DNA of 35,510 nucleotides from NCBI GenBank assembly GCA_001464965.1, contig LNEJ01000038.1:1-35510 (forward strand). The letters are read 5' to 3'. Made by a program: the position numbers and the translations under genes. This document shows, in pieces, positions 1 through 9,476 of this stretch. The DNA is from Gammaproteobacteria bacterium Ga0074134. Lineage in GTDB: Bacteria > Pseudomonadota > Gammaproteobacteria > Ga0077554 > Ga007554. The notes beneath the pieces are model-generated. The model ran no database searches. It was not told the origin of the DNA and worked only from the letters and a program-made list of their open reading frames with translations. The first letter of the stretch is position 1. The number at the start of each line of letters is the position of its first letter.

Positions 1-351
1 ATGTCCGTCTGCTTTTTGCCATTTCGTCACCTGTTTTATATTGAGGGTGATGTTATCACCCATAATCAGGTGGCCAAATTAACTATGCCACTACACAGCC
101 TACTCTGCGGATGCACCTGGACATGTCTGGCCGCGCTGAAAAACCATCGTTGCGGGTCGCCTCAGAAAACGGAAAAATAGTACGTAAGGTTGGTCGGTGG
201 TCGCATGCCCGGTGCGTGCCGAAATTCTTCCTTCTTCCGAATAATGGCTTTGTGTCAGGGGCGGACGTTTAAATTATATGCGGCCTGGATGAAAGAAAGT
301 GGAATCCGGGATAACGTCCGTTCGGTGCGTCCAGGATTACGTTTCATTTCG
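1..351. other. No gene seen; possible insertion-sequence end at the extreme edge
   Basis: No convincing coding region is visible. Short open frames here have no recognisable product. A perfect 7-bp inverted repeat with a 3-base loop (gggtgat/atcaccc) lies at 45-61 and has no T-run, so it is not an obvious terminator. The first 46 bases read outward (minus strand) resemble the last 43 bases of the window (CCTCAA, TAAA, GGTNAC, final GACAT), which suggests a mobile-element end. The 11-mer catttcgtcac occurs at 20-30 and again at 345-355, where it overlaps the end of the next gene. Confidence 0.4.
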
Positions 352-1630
352 TCACGGGTGCTTGCCAAGCCCCTTTATTGATGTAATAGCCTCATTGTTG
401 TGGTGCTCTTTTTGTGATGTGCCAGACTTATTGATAAGAGGCTCGTTTTTAGGGTTTGAGGTTAATGCGCTAGAAATATCCTGCTTATGTATGAGAGGAG
501 TAGCGTCTGTAATTCTATCTAGCTCAATTGATATTTTATAAAGAGTAGCAATTAAAGTAAGCACCGCGAACCAAAGGCCGAATGTGTATTTACGTTCCTG
601 TAATTCCTGATTTTCGATTAGATATCTTGTCTCTAGAATTTTTATTGTTTCTTTGAAGTTTCCTGTGTCACAAGAAAACTCCTTGCATCCTTTCTTTCTA
701 TATATTGACTCTGTAATGCGAGAATAAATGCTTGCATAATGATAATAGCCTATGGTGCGCTGTACCAATTTTAAAGTTGGTGTCTTTATTTTTAGATCAA
801 TTAAAATAAACGCTGCAAGACCACTTAAACCAGTGAGCATTAAAGATGTTTTACGCCCTATGTGAAAGTAAAGGTCGGCAGAAATGTAAGATATGATTGC
901 TATAAGAATCGCGTATGTTATAGGAACAAAAAAAGATTGGCTGATTTTTTCTTTTCTTTCGTAAGACAGTAAGCATTGATCTTTTTTCTGTGAAAATAGT
1001 CTGCGCATTCTTAAGCACGCCCTGTCAGGAGCGCTAGCCTGATCTGGGTCATCCTGTTTTACTCGCAGTTGGGGCAGGTTTGCATCTCCATTCTTGGGCG
1101 TAACAATGCTTTCTAAATCCGCAAATTCCTTGCCGGTTGTTTTTTTGAATTCCGCAGAAAAAGGGCTTTCAATTTCAATTGGATCAATATACATGTCGAT
1201 ATCAAGTCGTGCATGTGTTTCAATGTGAGACAGCTTCGAAAAATGTAGCGCTGAGAGAATCTTTTTGCGCCAAGAGGATGCTACTTTGGTAAAAGTGGTT
1301 TTTTCGTTGTATTTGCGGTGAGGGTAGCAGTGAAATTCATGAGTATGCCCAATCGAGCATTTTATAATGTCTGAAATATCTCGAGCTAATTCTTTTTTTT
1401 CGTGGGGGGGGGGCGGTTTCAGAAAAGCTAAGCCGGAAGATAAAAATACCATCTAATCTTACTGCGTAATCATACGCTAGAAATGTTTGGTGTTTATTAA
1501 AAACTCCCTTTACTCTATCGTCCCCTATGTCGTCCACCATGCCTTTGGTGACGCCTGAGTATTTCCTTAGATTGTTTTCTATAGGGACGGTATTTGTTGG
1601 GCACCAATCAAAGAAGAAATATGATTTCAT
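352..1630 (-). pseudogene. Unknown membrane protein, split by a +1 frameshift at a C10 tract
   Basis: Two overlapping minus-strand frames make one gene. The upstream frame starts at the ATG at 1630 and gives about 77 residues before the tract. The downstream frame continues to a TGA at 352. They meet at ten C (coding strand) at 1404-1413; nine C would give one protein of about 425 residues. The N-terminal ~230 residues are soluble and not recognised. The C-terminal part has two adjacent hydrophobic helices, a charged, probably helical segment of about 70 residues, a third helix and a polar tail of about 60 residues. The gene lies 18 bases behind a small gene on the same strand, so they probably form an operon. 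Base composition is AT-richer than the neighbouring core genes, consistent with transfer. The split may be phase variation, decay or a homopolymer sequencing error. I cannot assign a function; a membrane effector is only a guess from the layout. Confidence 0.55.
1404..1413 (-). repeat. Poly-C (G10 on + strand) homopolymer inside a gene
   Basis: Ten identical bases lie inside the coding region, next to a run of eight T on the plus strand at 1393-1400. Removing one base joins the two reading frames of the flanking gene. Tracts of this kind are classic slipped-strand phase-variation sites and also classic sequencing-error sites. Confidence 0.9.
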
Positions 1631-1648
1631 TCCATTGAGGTCTGGTTT

Positions 1649-1999
1649 TCACGGATGCAAGAAAAACAGTTTAGCCAATAAACTAGGCTTATCATATTTT
1701 ATGCATAATTTGTCATCATTGTTTTTGTAGAAACTAGCTTCGCCAGATTGAGCAAGAACCTTAGCGGCCTCACGCTGAAAACTGGTAAGCTTAGAATAAA
1801 ACGGTATTTCCTGTTTATTTTTATCTGCTTCTCGAAGTGTATCAAGGAGCTTTTCAGTAACATCTCTCATGCTGTCTTCCGAGATGGGATTTGAGGTTAT
1901 TATTTTGTCCTGCAAATGATTTAAAAATTCAAGGTCACTGGAATCTAAATTATATTCATGATAGGAATCATCGCTACGTGGTCTATAGTTATTTTTCAT
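1649..1999 (-). CDS. Small hypothetical protein, first gene of a two-gene cassette
   Basis: This frame encodes 116 residues, starting at an ATG at 1997-1999 and ending in TGA at 1649. The protein is charged and mostly helical in appearance, with no signal peptide, membrane segment or recognised motif. Its stop lies 18 bases before the start of the split membrane-protein gene on the same strand, so the two are likely co-transcribed. The pairing of a small soluble protein with a larger membrane protein in an AT-rich, transposon-scarred stretch resembles toxin-antitoxin or defence cassettes in layout only. No family was recognised. Confidence 0.6.
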   Translation of the reverse strand: MKNNYRPRSDDSYHEYNLDSSDLEFLNHLQDKIITSNPISEDSMRDVTEKLLDTLREADKNKQEIPFYSKLTSFQREAAKVLAQSGEASFYKNNDDKLCIKYDKPSLLAKLFFLHP

Positions 2000-2211
2000 A
2001 CTTTACTCCATGCGTGCAATAACCAATAAGTTCATTATCCTTAATTGCTGCATAAAATTGTGTTGATGCAATATTGATGGAATTACTTTAAACACAGATG
2101 TGCATCCTAGCATTTATTTCGGCCTATAAACAATATACTTTAATTGGCAGAGCTGAAAGGCAATAACTATGCCATTTAACATTAATCATTGACCGCTCCC
2201 CTGATGAAAAT

Positions 2212-2276
2212 AATAAGGACACCCGTAATTCCCGACACCCGGATCTCTGCTTGAGGAAGTTATGGGTGTATTTTTG
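2212..2276. repeat. Imperfect inverted repeat, possible MITE remnant
   Basis: The left arm (2212-2232, containing ggacacccgtaattcc) and the right arm (2255-2276) match at roughly 17 of 22 positions when one is reverse-complemented. The loop is 22 bases. It could be a decayed small mobile element or a structured RNA end. Confidence 0.35.
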
Positions 2277-2727
2277 CTTTAGTCCATGGGCTATATCACC
2301 GAACCAATTTTGTACCTTCTATTCCTTAAACTAAAAACTAAGTCCGTCATTTTCCCTGAGCTTGTCCGTGAAGAACGGTCCCCGTTTTCAATAATGCATT
2401 ATTCGCGCCAAATCTCGCAATATCATATAAGACTTAATAAAAAACAAATAGTTAATAATTTTACAGTGTGCCACTTAGAGATCATGAGTGTAATTTTTTT
2501 CGACAAAATATGAGGAGCTTTGATCAATTTTTGATTGGTTTCGAGGGTGGTTACTGCGGGGTTAATAGTGACTTGGGTGTCTGAATAAAATTATATACTT
2601 TTGATATATATGATGATTATGCTCTAGCAAAGAGGGGGGCGACAGGGGCAGGGCGTAGGCTTTGGCGGTGTAAAATTATCCGACAGGCAGTTTACACTAC
2701 TGCCGGATGCCCTCTACCTCCAGCCTG

Positions 2728-2748
2728 GTAGGGCGGGTCACACCCGCC
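2728..2748 (+). repeat. REP palindrome with GTAG foot
   Basis: A GTAG tetranucleotide is followed at once by a perfect 7-bp palindrome (ggcgggt, loop cac, acccgcc). GTRG followed by a short GC-rich hairpin is the hallmark of REP elements handled by RAYT transposases. A relic of such a transposase begins 65 bases downstream. Related copies lie at 17610-17668 and 27076-27179. Confidence 0.7.
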
Positions 2749-2813
2749 ATGACAATGCCAAAAAAAATCACTACCATCGGGTTTTCAACCTTCGATTGCC
2801 TGGATGAACCATC

Positions 2814-3076
2814 ATGCCCAACTACCGGCGTGCGACGATCGGCGGAGCCACCTATTTCTTCACGGTAAATACGTATCGGCGCCAACCGTTTTTGATTGAT
2901 CCCGATGTCCGGTCGGCGCTGCGCGAAGGCGTTGAACGGGTACGGCAAACACTACCGTTCGCCATTGAAGGGGTCAGGTCTATCAATATTCGACGTTTCA
3001 CCGCTTTGTCACGCGGGGCGAGTATCCGAATGATTGGGCAGGTGATCCCGACGGCGCCATTGGTTTCGGCGAATGA
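2814..3076 (+). pseudogene. REP-associated tyrosine transposase (RAYT) relic
   Basis: The start (MPNYRRATIGGATYFFTV) is a typical N-terminus of the Y1/TnpA-REP family. The frame follows the family for about 53 residues, then jumps directly to the family C-terminus. That C-terminus is read in another frame from about 2998 (FHRFVTRGEYPNDWAG) and ends in TGA at 3074-3076. The centre, including the HUH histidines and the catalytic tyrosine, is missing, so the gene is dead by both a large internal deletion and a frameshift. A REP palindrome sits just upstream, as expected for this family. An intact member would bind and cut REP hairpins as single-stranded DNA. Confidence 0.8.
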
Positions 3077-3144
3077 TTCCGGATTGTGCTGCGCTTCATT
3101 CGGGCTACTTGCTACTTTGACGAACGCCAGCCTGATTTTCAGGC

Positions 3145-4026
3145 CTAACTTTCCGTAATATCCAGCAATCCCAACACACCCTCCAGTCCGCAATGATTAA
3201 GCACCGCGCCGGCCTGTGCCTGCACGGTGGGTTTGGCGTGGTAGGCGATGCTGAATCCGGCGGTTTTCATCATTTCCAGGTCGTTGGCGCCGTCGCCCAT
3301 TGCCACGGCCTGGGCGGGCGGGATGTCGAGCTGCTTGCACAAATCCAGCAGGAATTCGGCCTTGCCTGCCGCGCCGGTGATGTCGCCAAGGATGCGCCCG
3401 GTGAGATGGCCGTCAATAATTTCCAGCACATTGGCGCGGGCATAGTCGAGCTTGAAACGTTCCTTGAGGCGTTCAGTGAAGAAGGTAAAGCCGCCGGAGA
3501 CCAGGCCAATCTTGATGCCTCGGGCACGCAGGCCGACGATCATCTGTTCAGCGCCAGGGTTAGGTCTCAGGCGCTCGTTGTAGACGTGCTCCAGCGCATC
3601 CGCGCGCAGGCCTGCCAGCAGGGCAACACGCTGTGCGAGCGAGGTTTCGAAATTGATCTCGCCGCGCATCGCTGCGGATGTGATGGCGGAGACTTGGGGT
3701 TTGACGCCAATAAAATCCGCGATTTCGTCGATGCACTCGATGTTGATCAGCGTGGAGTCCATATCGGTGACCAGCAGGCGCACCTGATCGGGGCGGAAGT
3801 CCTGTGGCAACAGATTGATATCGACGTTGGCCGTGGCACGCAGTGCCGCTACGGTTTCGGCGGCAATGGGTACTGCTGAATGCAGTCTGTAATAGCCGCT
3901 GCCATGGTCAATGTCGCAATGTAGCTGAGCGGCAATGGCACGGGCGGTGGCATCGGTGAGATTGGAACCTTGGAGTATGACAGTAGGCATGCTTTGTTTA
4001 ATTTTTGAGGTTGATAGGGATGCCAT
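3145..4026 (-). CDS. serB: Phosphoserine phosphatase
   Basis: This enzyme removes phosphate from phosphoserine in the last step of serine synthesis, in the cytoplasm. The 293-residue protein has HAD motif I (DMDST, Asp88 and Asp90 with this start), motif II in the SGGFT segment and the GDGANDLEM motif near the C-terminus. The N-terminal ~80 residues match the small ACT-like domain of SerB. Two starts are possible, ATG at 4026 or ATG at 3990 (MPTVILQG); neither has a clear Shine-Dalgarno, so the longer one is given with reserve. It begins 14 bases after the end of hemW, so the two are probably co-transcribed. Confidence 0.93.
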   Translation of the reverse strand: MASLSTSKIKQSMPTVILQGSNLTDATARAIAAQLHCDIDHGSGYYRLHSAVPIAAETVAALRATANVDINLLPQDFRPDQVRLLVTDMDSTLINIECIDEIADFIGVKPQVSAITSAAMRGEINFETSLAQRVALLAGLRADALEHVYNERLRPNPGAEQMIVGLRARGIKIGLVSGGFTFFTERLKERFKLDYARANVLEIIDGHLTGRILGDITGAAGKAEFLLDLCKQLDIPPAQAVAMGDGANDLEMMKTAGFSIAYHAKPTVQAQAGAVLNHCGLEGVLGLLDITES

Positions 4027-4040
4027 TGTACAACAGGCTG

Positions 4041-5201
4041 TCAGTCCTCCAAAAACAGACCCAGCAAATCATTCAGAAAGCGCCTGCCCAGCTCGGTGGG
4101 ACGGATGGTATGGATGTCCCATTCGATCAGTCCTTTTGCTTCTGCTTGCTGCAAGCCTTGCTTCACTATGGAGATCGGTTGGCCAGTATGCTCTGCAAAT
4201 AACGCCACTGGAAAGCCCTCCGTGAGGCGCAGAGCGTTCATCATGAATTCCAGGCCGACATCGTTGCGCTTCAATGATTGTGTGCCGCCAATGCGCGCCG
4301 GGGTGGCCGCCTTGGCCAGGTAATCTCGCGGGTTTTTGACTTTCCAGCTGCGGGTGATGCGTTGGTGCTGCGCATCACTGATTTTGCCATGCGCACCCGC
4401 ACCAATGCCCAGGTAGTCGCCGTAACGCCAATAATTCAGGTTGTGGCGGCACTCACGGCCGGGCTGGGCGTAGGCGGACACCTCGTATTGGCGGTAACCG
4501 TGGATTGCGAGCTGGTTCTGGCACTGTTCCTGCATCTCCCACAGTGCGTCATCTTCCGGCAATGCGGGAGGGTTAACGTAAAAGGCGGTATTCGGCTCAA
4601 GGGTGAGCTGGTACAGGGAAATATGCGCGGGTTGCAGGGCGATGGCGTGCCCGATGTCGGTCAGCGCCTGGGCAATGGACTGTCCAGGCAGGCCAAACAT
4701 CAGGTCAAGGTTGACGTTATCAAAACCGGCGGTATGCGCGGTTTCCGCGGCAGTAAACGCCTCGTGCGCGCCATGGATACGCCCCAACTTTTGCAGCATT
4801 CCTGTGTCGAAACTTTGTATACCGAGTGACAAACGATTGACGCCAACAGCGCGGAACTCGCGGAATTTGCCGTATTCCCAGGTGCCGGGATTAGCCTCCA
4901 TGGTGATCTCGATACCAGGCTTGCAGGGCAGCCGCGCACGAATTTCAGAAAACAGGCGGTCGAAGGCGGAAGGTGAAAACAGGCTGGGAGTTCCTCCGCC
5001 GATGAAGATGCTTTCAATGGAGCGCCCCCACACCGATGGCAGCTCCTGTTCCAGATCGGCGATCAGTGCCGTGATGTATTCGGCCTCGGGAAGGGTGTCC
5101 TTGGCCTCGTGTGAATTGAAGTCGCAGTAGGGACACTTGCGCACGCACCAGGGCATGTGTATGTACAGGGAGAGCGGCGGCAGGGCGGTGAAATTGAACA
5201 T
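4041..5201 (-). CDS. hemW: HemW-type radical SAM protein (heme chaperone)
   Basis: HemW proteins bind heme and a 4Fe-4S cluster and deliver heme to respiratory enzymes; older annotations call them oxygen-independent coproporphyrinogen oxidase-like. The N-terminus has the radical SAM motif CVRKCPYC (Cys19, Cys23, Cys26), followed by the GGGTPS segment and a C-terminal HemW-type domain. The ATG at 5201 is chosen over one 42 bases upstream because GGA precedes it at the right distance and the protein then begins at the usual place. It lacks the extra N-terminal part of true HemN, which supports HemW. Upstream member of a likely hemW-serB unit. Confidence 0.9.
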   Translation of the reverse strand: MFNFTALPPLSLYIHMPWCVRKCPYCDFNSHEAKDTLPEAEYITALIADLEQELPSVWGRSIESIFIGGGTPSLFSPSAFDRLFSEIRARLPCKPGIEITMEANPGTWEYGKFREFRAVGVNRLSLGIQSFDTGMLQKLGRIHGAHEAFTAAETAHTAGFDNVNLDLMFGLPGQSIAQALTDIGHAIALQPAHISLYQLTLEPNTAFYVNPPALPEDDALWEMQEQCQNQLAIHGYRQYEVSAYAQPGRECRHNLNYWRYGDYLGIGAGAHGKISDAQHQRITRSWKVKNPRDYLAKAATPARIGGTQSLKRNDVGLEFMMNALRLTEGFPVALFAEHTGQPISIVKQGLQQAEAKGLIEWDIHTIRPTELGRRFLNDLLGLFLED

Positions 5202-5291
5202 GGCAATCCAGATATGAATAAGGGATGGGGCGGCTGAATTCAAGGCCTGAATTCGACAGATTGTAGCAAGCCAGGAAAATGGACGGGAAAG

Positions 5292-5320
5292 TTGTTTTGA
5301 TTTTGTTAGGCGCGTATATT
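5292..5320 (+). promoter_or_regulatory. Sigma-70 promoter for the PBP7-type gene
   Basis: A -35 box TTGTTT (5292-5297) and a -10 box TATATT (5315-5320) are separated by exactly 17 bases, about 120 bases upstream of the endopeptidase start. The divergent hemW leaves this gap free of coding sequence. Confidence 0.55.
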
Positions 5321-5441
5321 GCGCGACTTGCCAGGTAAGACTAAGATTAATTTATTATTCGATTTTCAATGTGCTTAGGCGCGATTTGCAAGGTATTTTC
5401 GCAGGCACGGGCGCGCCAGCGGATTCAAGGGGTATCAGGTT

Positions 5442-6488
5442 ATGTTTACTAAGTGGTTGGTTGCCGTCGCGCTGATCTGCGCATCCGCGTTCTCTATGGC
5501 GGGCGAGACTGTTGCACATAAACATGCCCATGAAAAAAAATCCACCGTTGTTGCAACGGCGCATAAATCCGCCGTCAAAAAGGTGGCGGTTAAAGCTGTA
5601 AAACGTAAGCATGTCCGTCACGCCAAGTCTGCCGCCAGACATGTCACGCGGGTCAAGCATGCGCGGAAGACACAACCGCGCAGATATGCGGTTGCACGCA
5701 ATGATGTCGGAAGCCTGGTGCTGATGTCCTCCATGGCGCTGGTGGTCAGCCAGGATGATGAGAAAACCATTTACGCCAAGCATCCTGGCGTAAGAAGCCC
5801 CATCGCCTCGCTGACCAAGCTGATGACGGCGATGGTTGTTCTTGACGCGGGTCTGCCCATGAATGAACCGCTGATGGTCACCTGGGATGATGTCGACATG
5901 CTGAAGGGGTCGAGCTCCAGATTGCCGGTCGACTCCGTGCTCAGCCGTGAGGACATGCTGCATCTGGCGCTGATGGCCTCGGAAAATCGCGCCGCATCCG
6001 CGCTTTCACGCGCCTATCCGGGCGGCCGCCATGCCTTCATCGAGGCCATGAACCGGAAGGCACGCGAGCTCGGGATGGCGCAAAGCCGCTTTATCGACCC
6101 CACCGGCTTGCATGCCGAGAATAGCGCCACCGCGCAGGATCTGGTCAAAATGGTCAAGGCTGCTTACCAGTATCCGCTGATCCGCCAATTCAGCACCTCC
6201 GAATCCTACGATGTGGCGCTCCATGAACATTCTCTCCCCGTGCATTTCAAAAACACCAACGCCCTGATAAAGAACGACAACTGGGATATTGGCCTGAGCA
6301 AAACGGGGTACATCAACGAGGCGGGGCGCTGCCTGGTGATGCAGGCACGGATAGCGCAGCAACCGGTGATTATCGTGCTGCTCGATTCACAGGGCATTTA
6401 TACCCGTATTGGCGATGCCAATCGCGTGAAGAAATGGATAGAAACCAAGGCGTTGCGCGCATCGAGCAGGACAGCGAAATTTGGTTGA
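5442..6488 (+). CDS. pbpG: D-alanyl-D-alanine endopeptidase, PBP7 type (S11 family)
   Basis: This is a low-molecular-weight penicillin-binding protein that cuts peptidoglycan cross-links in the periplasm. A signal peptide spans about residues 1-20 (cut near SMA-GE). All three active-site motifs are present: SxxK at Ser123-Lys126, SxN at Ser180-Asn182 and KTG at 287-289. Between the signal peptide and the catalytic domain lies an unusual linker of about 60 residues that is very rich in Lys, Arg, His and Ala; it could bind anionic cell-wall polymers or DNA-like polyanions. Length is 348 residues against about 310 for the E. coli protein, the surplus being this linker. AAGGGG precedes the ATG. 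The neighbours converge and give no operon context. Confidence 0.9.
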   Translation: MFTKWLVAVALICASAFSMAGETVAHKHAHEKKSTVVATAHKSAVKKVAVKAVKRKHVRHAKSAARHVTRVKHARKTQPRRYAVARNDVGSLVLMSSMALVVSQDDEKTIYAKHPGVRSPIASLTKLMTAMVVLDAGLPMNEPLMVTWDDVDMLKGSSSRLPVDSVLSREDMLHLALMASENRAASALSRAYPGGRHAFIEAMNRKARELGMAQSRFIDPTGLHAENSATAQDLVKMVKAAYQYPLIRQFSTSESYDVALHEHSLPVHFKNTNALIKNDNWDIGLSKTGYINEAGRCLVMQARIAQQPVIIVLLDSQGIYTRIGDANRVKKWIETKALRASSRTAKFG

Positions 6489-6514
6489 CAGCCTGCTGGA
6501 TCTTTACACTATTT

Positions 6515-7102
6515 TCAGGTTAATGCGCTGAGCAGTTGACGCAGGGCTTGACCGCGGTGGCTTAAGCGGTTTTTCACCTCTGGCGCAAGCTCCGCACCGG
6601 AGCGGTTCCGCCGCGGCACGAGGAACACCGGATCGTAACCAAAGCCATGGGCGCCACGCGGCGCGAACAGAATGCTTCCTTCCCAGGTGCCCTGGCAAAT
6701 GATCGGGGTGGGGTCGAGGGCGTGCCGCATATAAACCATGAAACATTGGAAGCGCGCCGCGCGCTGCGGCTCCGGGACATCGGCAAGGTCGGCAAGCAGC
6801 TTTTCCAGATTGGCGCGGTCATCGGCCCCCGCCCCCGCATAGCGCGCCGAGTAGATGCCGGGGGCGCCATTGAGCGCGTCCACCTCTAGCCCGGAATCAT
6901 CGGCGATGGCAGGCAGGCCAGTGTGCTGCGCCGCGTTGCGTGCCTTGAGGATGGCGTTCTCCACGAAGGTCAGGCCCGTCTCTTCTATTTCCGGCACACC
7001 GAACGCCGACTGGGGCAGCACTTCGATGTGCTGACCCGCCAGCATTTCACTGATTTCACGGGCCTTTCCTGCATTATTGCTAGCCAGCACGATGCGCTTC
7101 AT
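6515..7102 (-). CDS. rdgB: dITP/XTP pyrophosphatase
   Basis: It hydrolyses non-canonical purine nucleotides (ITP, dITP, XTP) to monophosphates, keeping them out of DNA and RNA. The 195-residue protein opens with the family motif SNNAGKAREI, and has ADDSGLEVDAL, the substrate-loop segment HGFGYDPVFL and the C-terminal SHRGQA motif, at standard family length. GGGAG precedes the ATG. It starts 14 bases after the stop of rph, a common rph-rdgB pairing, so one transcript is likely. Confidence 0.95.
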   Translation of the reverse strand: MKRIVLASNNAGKAREISEMLAGQHIEVLPQSAFGVPEIEETGLTFVENAILKARNAAQHTGLPAIADDSGLEVDALNGAPGIYSARYAGAGADDRANLEKLLADLADVPEPQRAARFQCFMVYMRHALDPTPIICQGTWEGSILFAPRGAHGFGYDPVFLVPRRNRSGAELAPEVKNRLSHRGQALRQLLSALT

Positions 7103-7116
7103 GTGTACACTCCCGA

Positions 7117-7833
7117 TCAGTCCTGCAAGACGACCTGTTGCTTCTTGATCAACTCGCTGATGCCGGTTTTAGCCAGCTCGATCATGGCAAGCAGCTCGTC
7201 CATGCGGAAGGCGTGGCCTTCGGCCGTGCCCTGGATTTCAACAAAAGCACCCGCCTCGTTCATGATGACATTCATGTCGGTCTCGGCTTCGGAATCCTCC
7301 TTGTAATCGAGATCCAGCACCGGGAGTCCCTGGTAAATGCCCACCGAAACGGAGGCGATAAAGCCGTGAATAGGGTTGCCCTTGATGAGGTTGCGTTTGC
7401 GCAAATGGGCGATGGCGTCGACCAGGGCGACGTAGCCGCCGGTAATCGAGGCGGTACGTGTGCCGCCGTCCGCCTGGATGACATCGCAATCTATCGTAAT
7501 GGTACGCTCGCCCAGCGCTTCCATATTCACCACGGCACGCAGCGAGCGGCCGATGAGGCGCTGGATTTCCATGGTGCGCCCGCCCTGCTTGCCCTGTGCC
7601 GCCTCGCGGCCCATGCGCTGGCCGGTGGAGCGCGGCAACATACCGTATTCCGCCGTTACCCAGCCCTTACCGGTACCTTTCAGGAAGCGCGGGACTTTCT
7701 CTTCCACGGTGGCATTACAAATGACCTTGGTGTCGCCGAACTCCACCAGTACCGAGCCTTCGGCGTGCTTGGTGTAGCGGCGGGTCAGTGTAATGGGGCG
7801 CAATTCGTCTTGAGCTCGACCGCTGGGGCGCAT
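7117..7833 (-). CDS. rph: Ribonuclease PH
   Basis: A phosphorolytic 3'-5' exoribonuclease that trims tRNA 3' ends and helps degrade structured RNA. The 238-residue protein carries the RNase PH start ([13 protein letters not shown]), the central [10 protein letters not shown] segment with phosphate-binding residues, [18 protein letters not shown], and DLDYKEDS with metal-binding acidic residues. The length is full, with no sign of the C-terminal frameshift known from E. coli K-12. AAGG lies upstream of the ATG. First gene of the rph-rdgB unit. Confidence 0.96.
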   Translation of the reverse strand: MRPSGRAQDELRPITLTRRYTKHAEGSVLVEFGDTKVICNATVEEKVPRFLKGTGKGWVTAEYGMLPRSTGQRMGREAAQGKQGGRTMEIQRLIGRSLRAVVNMEALGERTITIDCDVIQADGGTRTASITGGYVALVDAIAHLRKRNLIKGNPIHGFIASVSVGIYQGLPVLDLDYKEDSEAETDMNVIMNEAGAFVEIQGTAEGHAFRMDELLAMIELAKTGISELIKKQQVVLQD

Positions 7834-7947
7834 GTGTTCAACCTTCTTTAATGAGATGGAAAAATAACGGCGGATTATACCCTGAATTCCAATGGAGCTT
7901 GCATTCCTTTTGGTCTTGGCAATAGCACAAACCCGTCGAGAGATAAA

Positions 7948-8358
7948 TCAGGTGCCAACCACCATCACTCCATCCATTTCCACCGCCGCGCCCTTAGGCA
8001 AAGCAGCCACGCCGATGGCGGCGCGGGCGGGATACGGCTCCTGGAAATAGCCCGCCATCACCTGATTGACCACCGGGAAGTGGGCAAGATCGGTAAGGAA
8101 TACATTCAATTTCACCACATCCGCCAGACTGCCACCGGCGGCCTCGGCGACGGCCTGGAGGTTGTCGAACACGCGGCGGATCTGCGCCTCGATGCCGCCC
8201 TGCACCATCTCCATGGTTTCCGGCACCAGCGGGATCTGCCCGGACAGGTAGACTGTGCCGCCCACCTTGACCGCCTGGGAATAGGTGCCGATGGCCTGGG
8301 GCGCTTTACTGGTATGGACGACTTGTTTTGAGTGCCGGGTTGTGGAGGGTGAGTTCAT
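7948..8358 (-). CDS. ridA: RidA family enamine/imine deaminase
   Basis: RidA hydrolyses reactive 2-aminoacrylate and related enamines formed by PLP enzymes, protecting them from damage. The 136-residue protein holds the YjgF/RidA core: [12 protein letters not shown] near the start, YLSGQIPL, and the Arg-containing [14 protein letters not shown] near the end. The open frame extends further upstream, but AAGGA 9 bases before the ATG at 8358, and family length, fix this start. It lies alone, not beside spoT as in many relatives. Confidence 0.93.
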   Translation of the reverse strand: MNSPSTTRHSKQVVHTSKAPQAIGTYSQAVKVGGTVYLSGQIPLVPETMEMVQGGIEAQIRRVFDNLQAVAEAAGGSLADVVKLNVFLTDLAHFPVVNQVMAGYFQEPYPARAAIGVAALPKGAAVEMDGVMVVGT

Positions 8359-8486
8359 GTGTGGATCCTTGAAAAAATCAAATTTTTCCCCGTAAAGGGG
8401 ACGATGTTGGCTGTTTGTTGGAGTTGGTTTTGGGAGTCCGGGAAGAAATTCAGGACTCCTTTGGTCACACTGCAAGTCAATCCACT

Positions 8487-9458
8487 TTATAACCGCCACT
8501 CCCAAAACTCAAGAAACCGCGCAAATTCCCACATATCCGAAGCCGTGCGGTTCCACGGTTTGAGGCTGGTGTAAAACACTGTACCGGTCTCACGGCTATC
8601 GCCAAGCTCTTTATCCGATCCGATGTGGGGGTCCAGCGCCCACCAGCTCATCAGCAGCACTTCAAGCGGCTTGACAGCTCCTTTAACGTAACCTTTGCGG
8701 AAGCCTTGCGTTTCATAAAACGATGTTGTGGTGCGGGCATCCAATGGCAGCTTTTTCAGCGCTGCCATCGGCTCGATGGGGGTTGGAATGATGTTATATG
8801 TGTTGTCCTGCGCTCCGATCTTAACATCCATCACACGGTGCGTGGCGTCCTTCAGGAACACGACAGGCCGCCGGTCCGCGCCGGAAGATGCCGGATAATC
8901 GAGCTTTGCGGGCAGTGATTCGCCATAGATGGATTGGGGTTGTGCAAAATTCCACCCCTGGGGATAGGCGTCGTCAGGCAAATAACCGGTGGGGATGATG
9001 GCGAGATAGCAGCCGCAGGTATGGACGGTTGTTACCAGTACAGGCTCTTCTTTTTGATTGAGCGTGACAACGACAAACAGCCCGGAATTTTTCCCGGCGG
9101 TCAGGTGAAAATAGGGCACGCCCTGAAAATGCACGCGGTAGATCAGGTTGGTATAGTTGCCTTTGCTGGTCTGGAACATTTGCTGCTGGGCATAAATCAC
9201 CGGCACCGCAGGGTCGACATAGACCTGCTCCCGACCCCGTGCGTCATAGTGCGCGGAGGGTCGGCCGATCTTGTTGTAGGTTTTGTAATGATACTGCGGC
9301 ACAAAGACCGGAGCGTGGCGCGCCAACAGGCTGCCGTCGTCTTTCGCCACATAGGCCACTGGCGGTTGTTCGGTGAGGGTGCGGGTGCTTGCGCAGGAGG
9401 CGAGCAGTATGGCCAGGGCGAGCGTGCCGAGCATCCTGATTAAGACGTGCCTTGGCAT
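8487..9458 (-). CDS. Uncharacterised outer-membrane-type lipoprotein
   Basis: The first ~21 residues form a lipoprotein signal peptide with the lipobox LASC (Cys22), so the mature protein is lipid-anchored; Ala rather than Asp after the Cys favours the outer membrane. The remaining 300 residues are soluble and rich in aromatics, with a conserved-looking [18 protein letters not shown] segment. I do not recognise the family. The ATG at 9458 is chosen because GAGGTG precedes it; a GTG nine bases upstream overlaps that site. It follows the glycosyltransferase gene by 18 bases, so both are likely one operon and may act together in envelope modification. Confidence 0.8.
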   Translation of the reverse strand: MPRHVLIRMLGTLALAILLASCASTRTLTEQPPVAYVAKDDGSLLARHAPVFVPQYHYKTYNKIGRPSAHYDARGREQVYVDPAVPVIYAQQQMFQTSKGNYTNLIYRVHFQGVPYFHLTAGKNSGLFVVVTLNQKEEPVLVTTVHTCGCYLAIIPTGYLPDDAYPQGWNFAQPQSIYGESLPAKLDYPASSGADRRPVVFLKDATHRVMDVKIGAQDNTYNIIPTPIEPMAALKKLPLDARTTTSFYETQGFRKGYVKGAVKPLEVLLMSWWALDPHIGSDKELGDSRETGTVFYTSLKPWNRTASDMWEFARFLEFWEWRL

Positions 9459-9476
9459 GTTTTTCACCTCATCGTA

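Larger units (their letters stand above)
2000..2813. other. AT-rich intergenic stretch with repeat remnants, no gene supported
   Basis: About 800 bases hold no convincing gene. A 75-codon open frame at 2286-2513 has no recognisable product and is judged spurious. The stretch contains an imperfect inverted repeat at 2212-2276 and, from about 2640, GC-richer repeat-like DNA leading into a REP palindrome and a transposase relic. The promoter of the two-gene cassette should lie just above 2000, but I could not define one. Confidence 0.6.

Noticed and set aside
2286-2513. 75-codon plus-strand open frame in the AT-rich gap
   Set aside because: No recognisable product and low-complexity translation. 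It crosses repeat-like sequence.
8387-8401. tccccgtaaagggga hairpin upstream of ridA
   Set aside because: The stem is only 5 bp and is followed by an A-run, not a T-run, on the strand read into ridA. It is not a convincing terminator or riboswitch.
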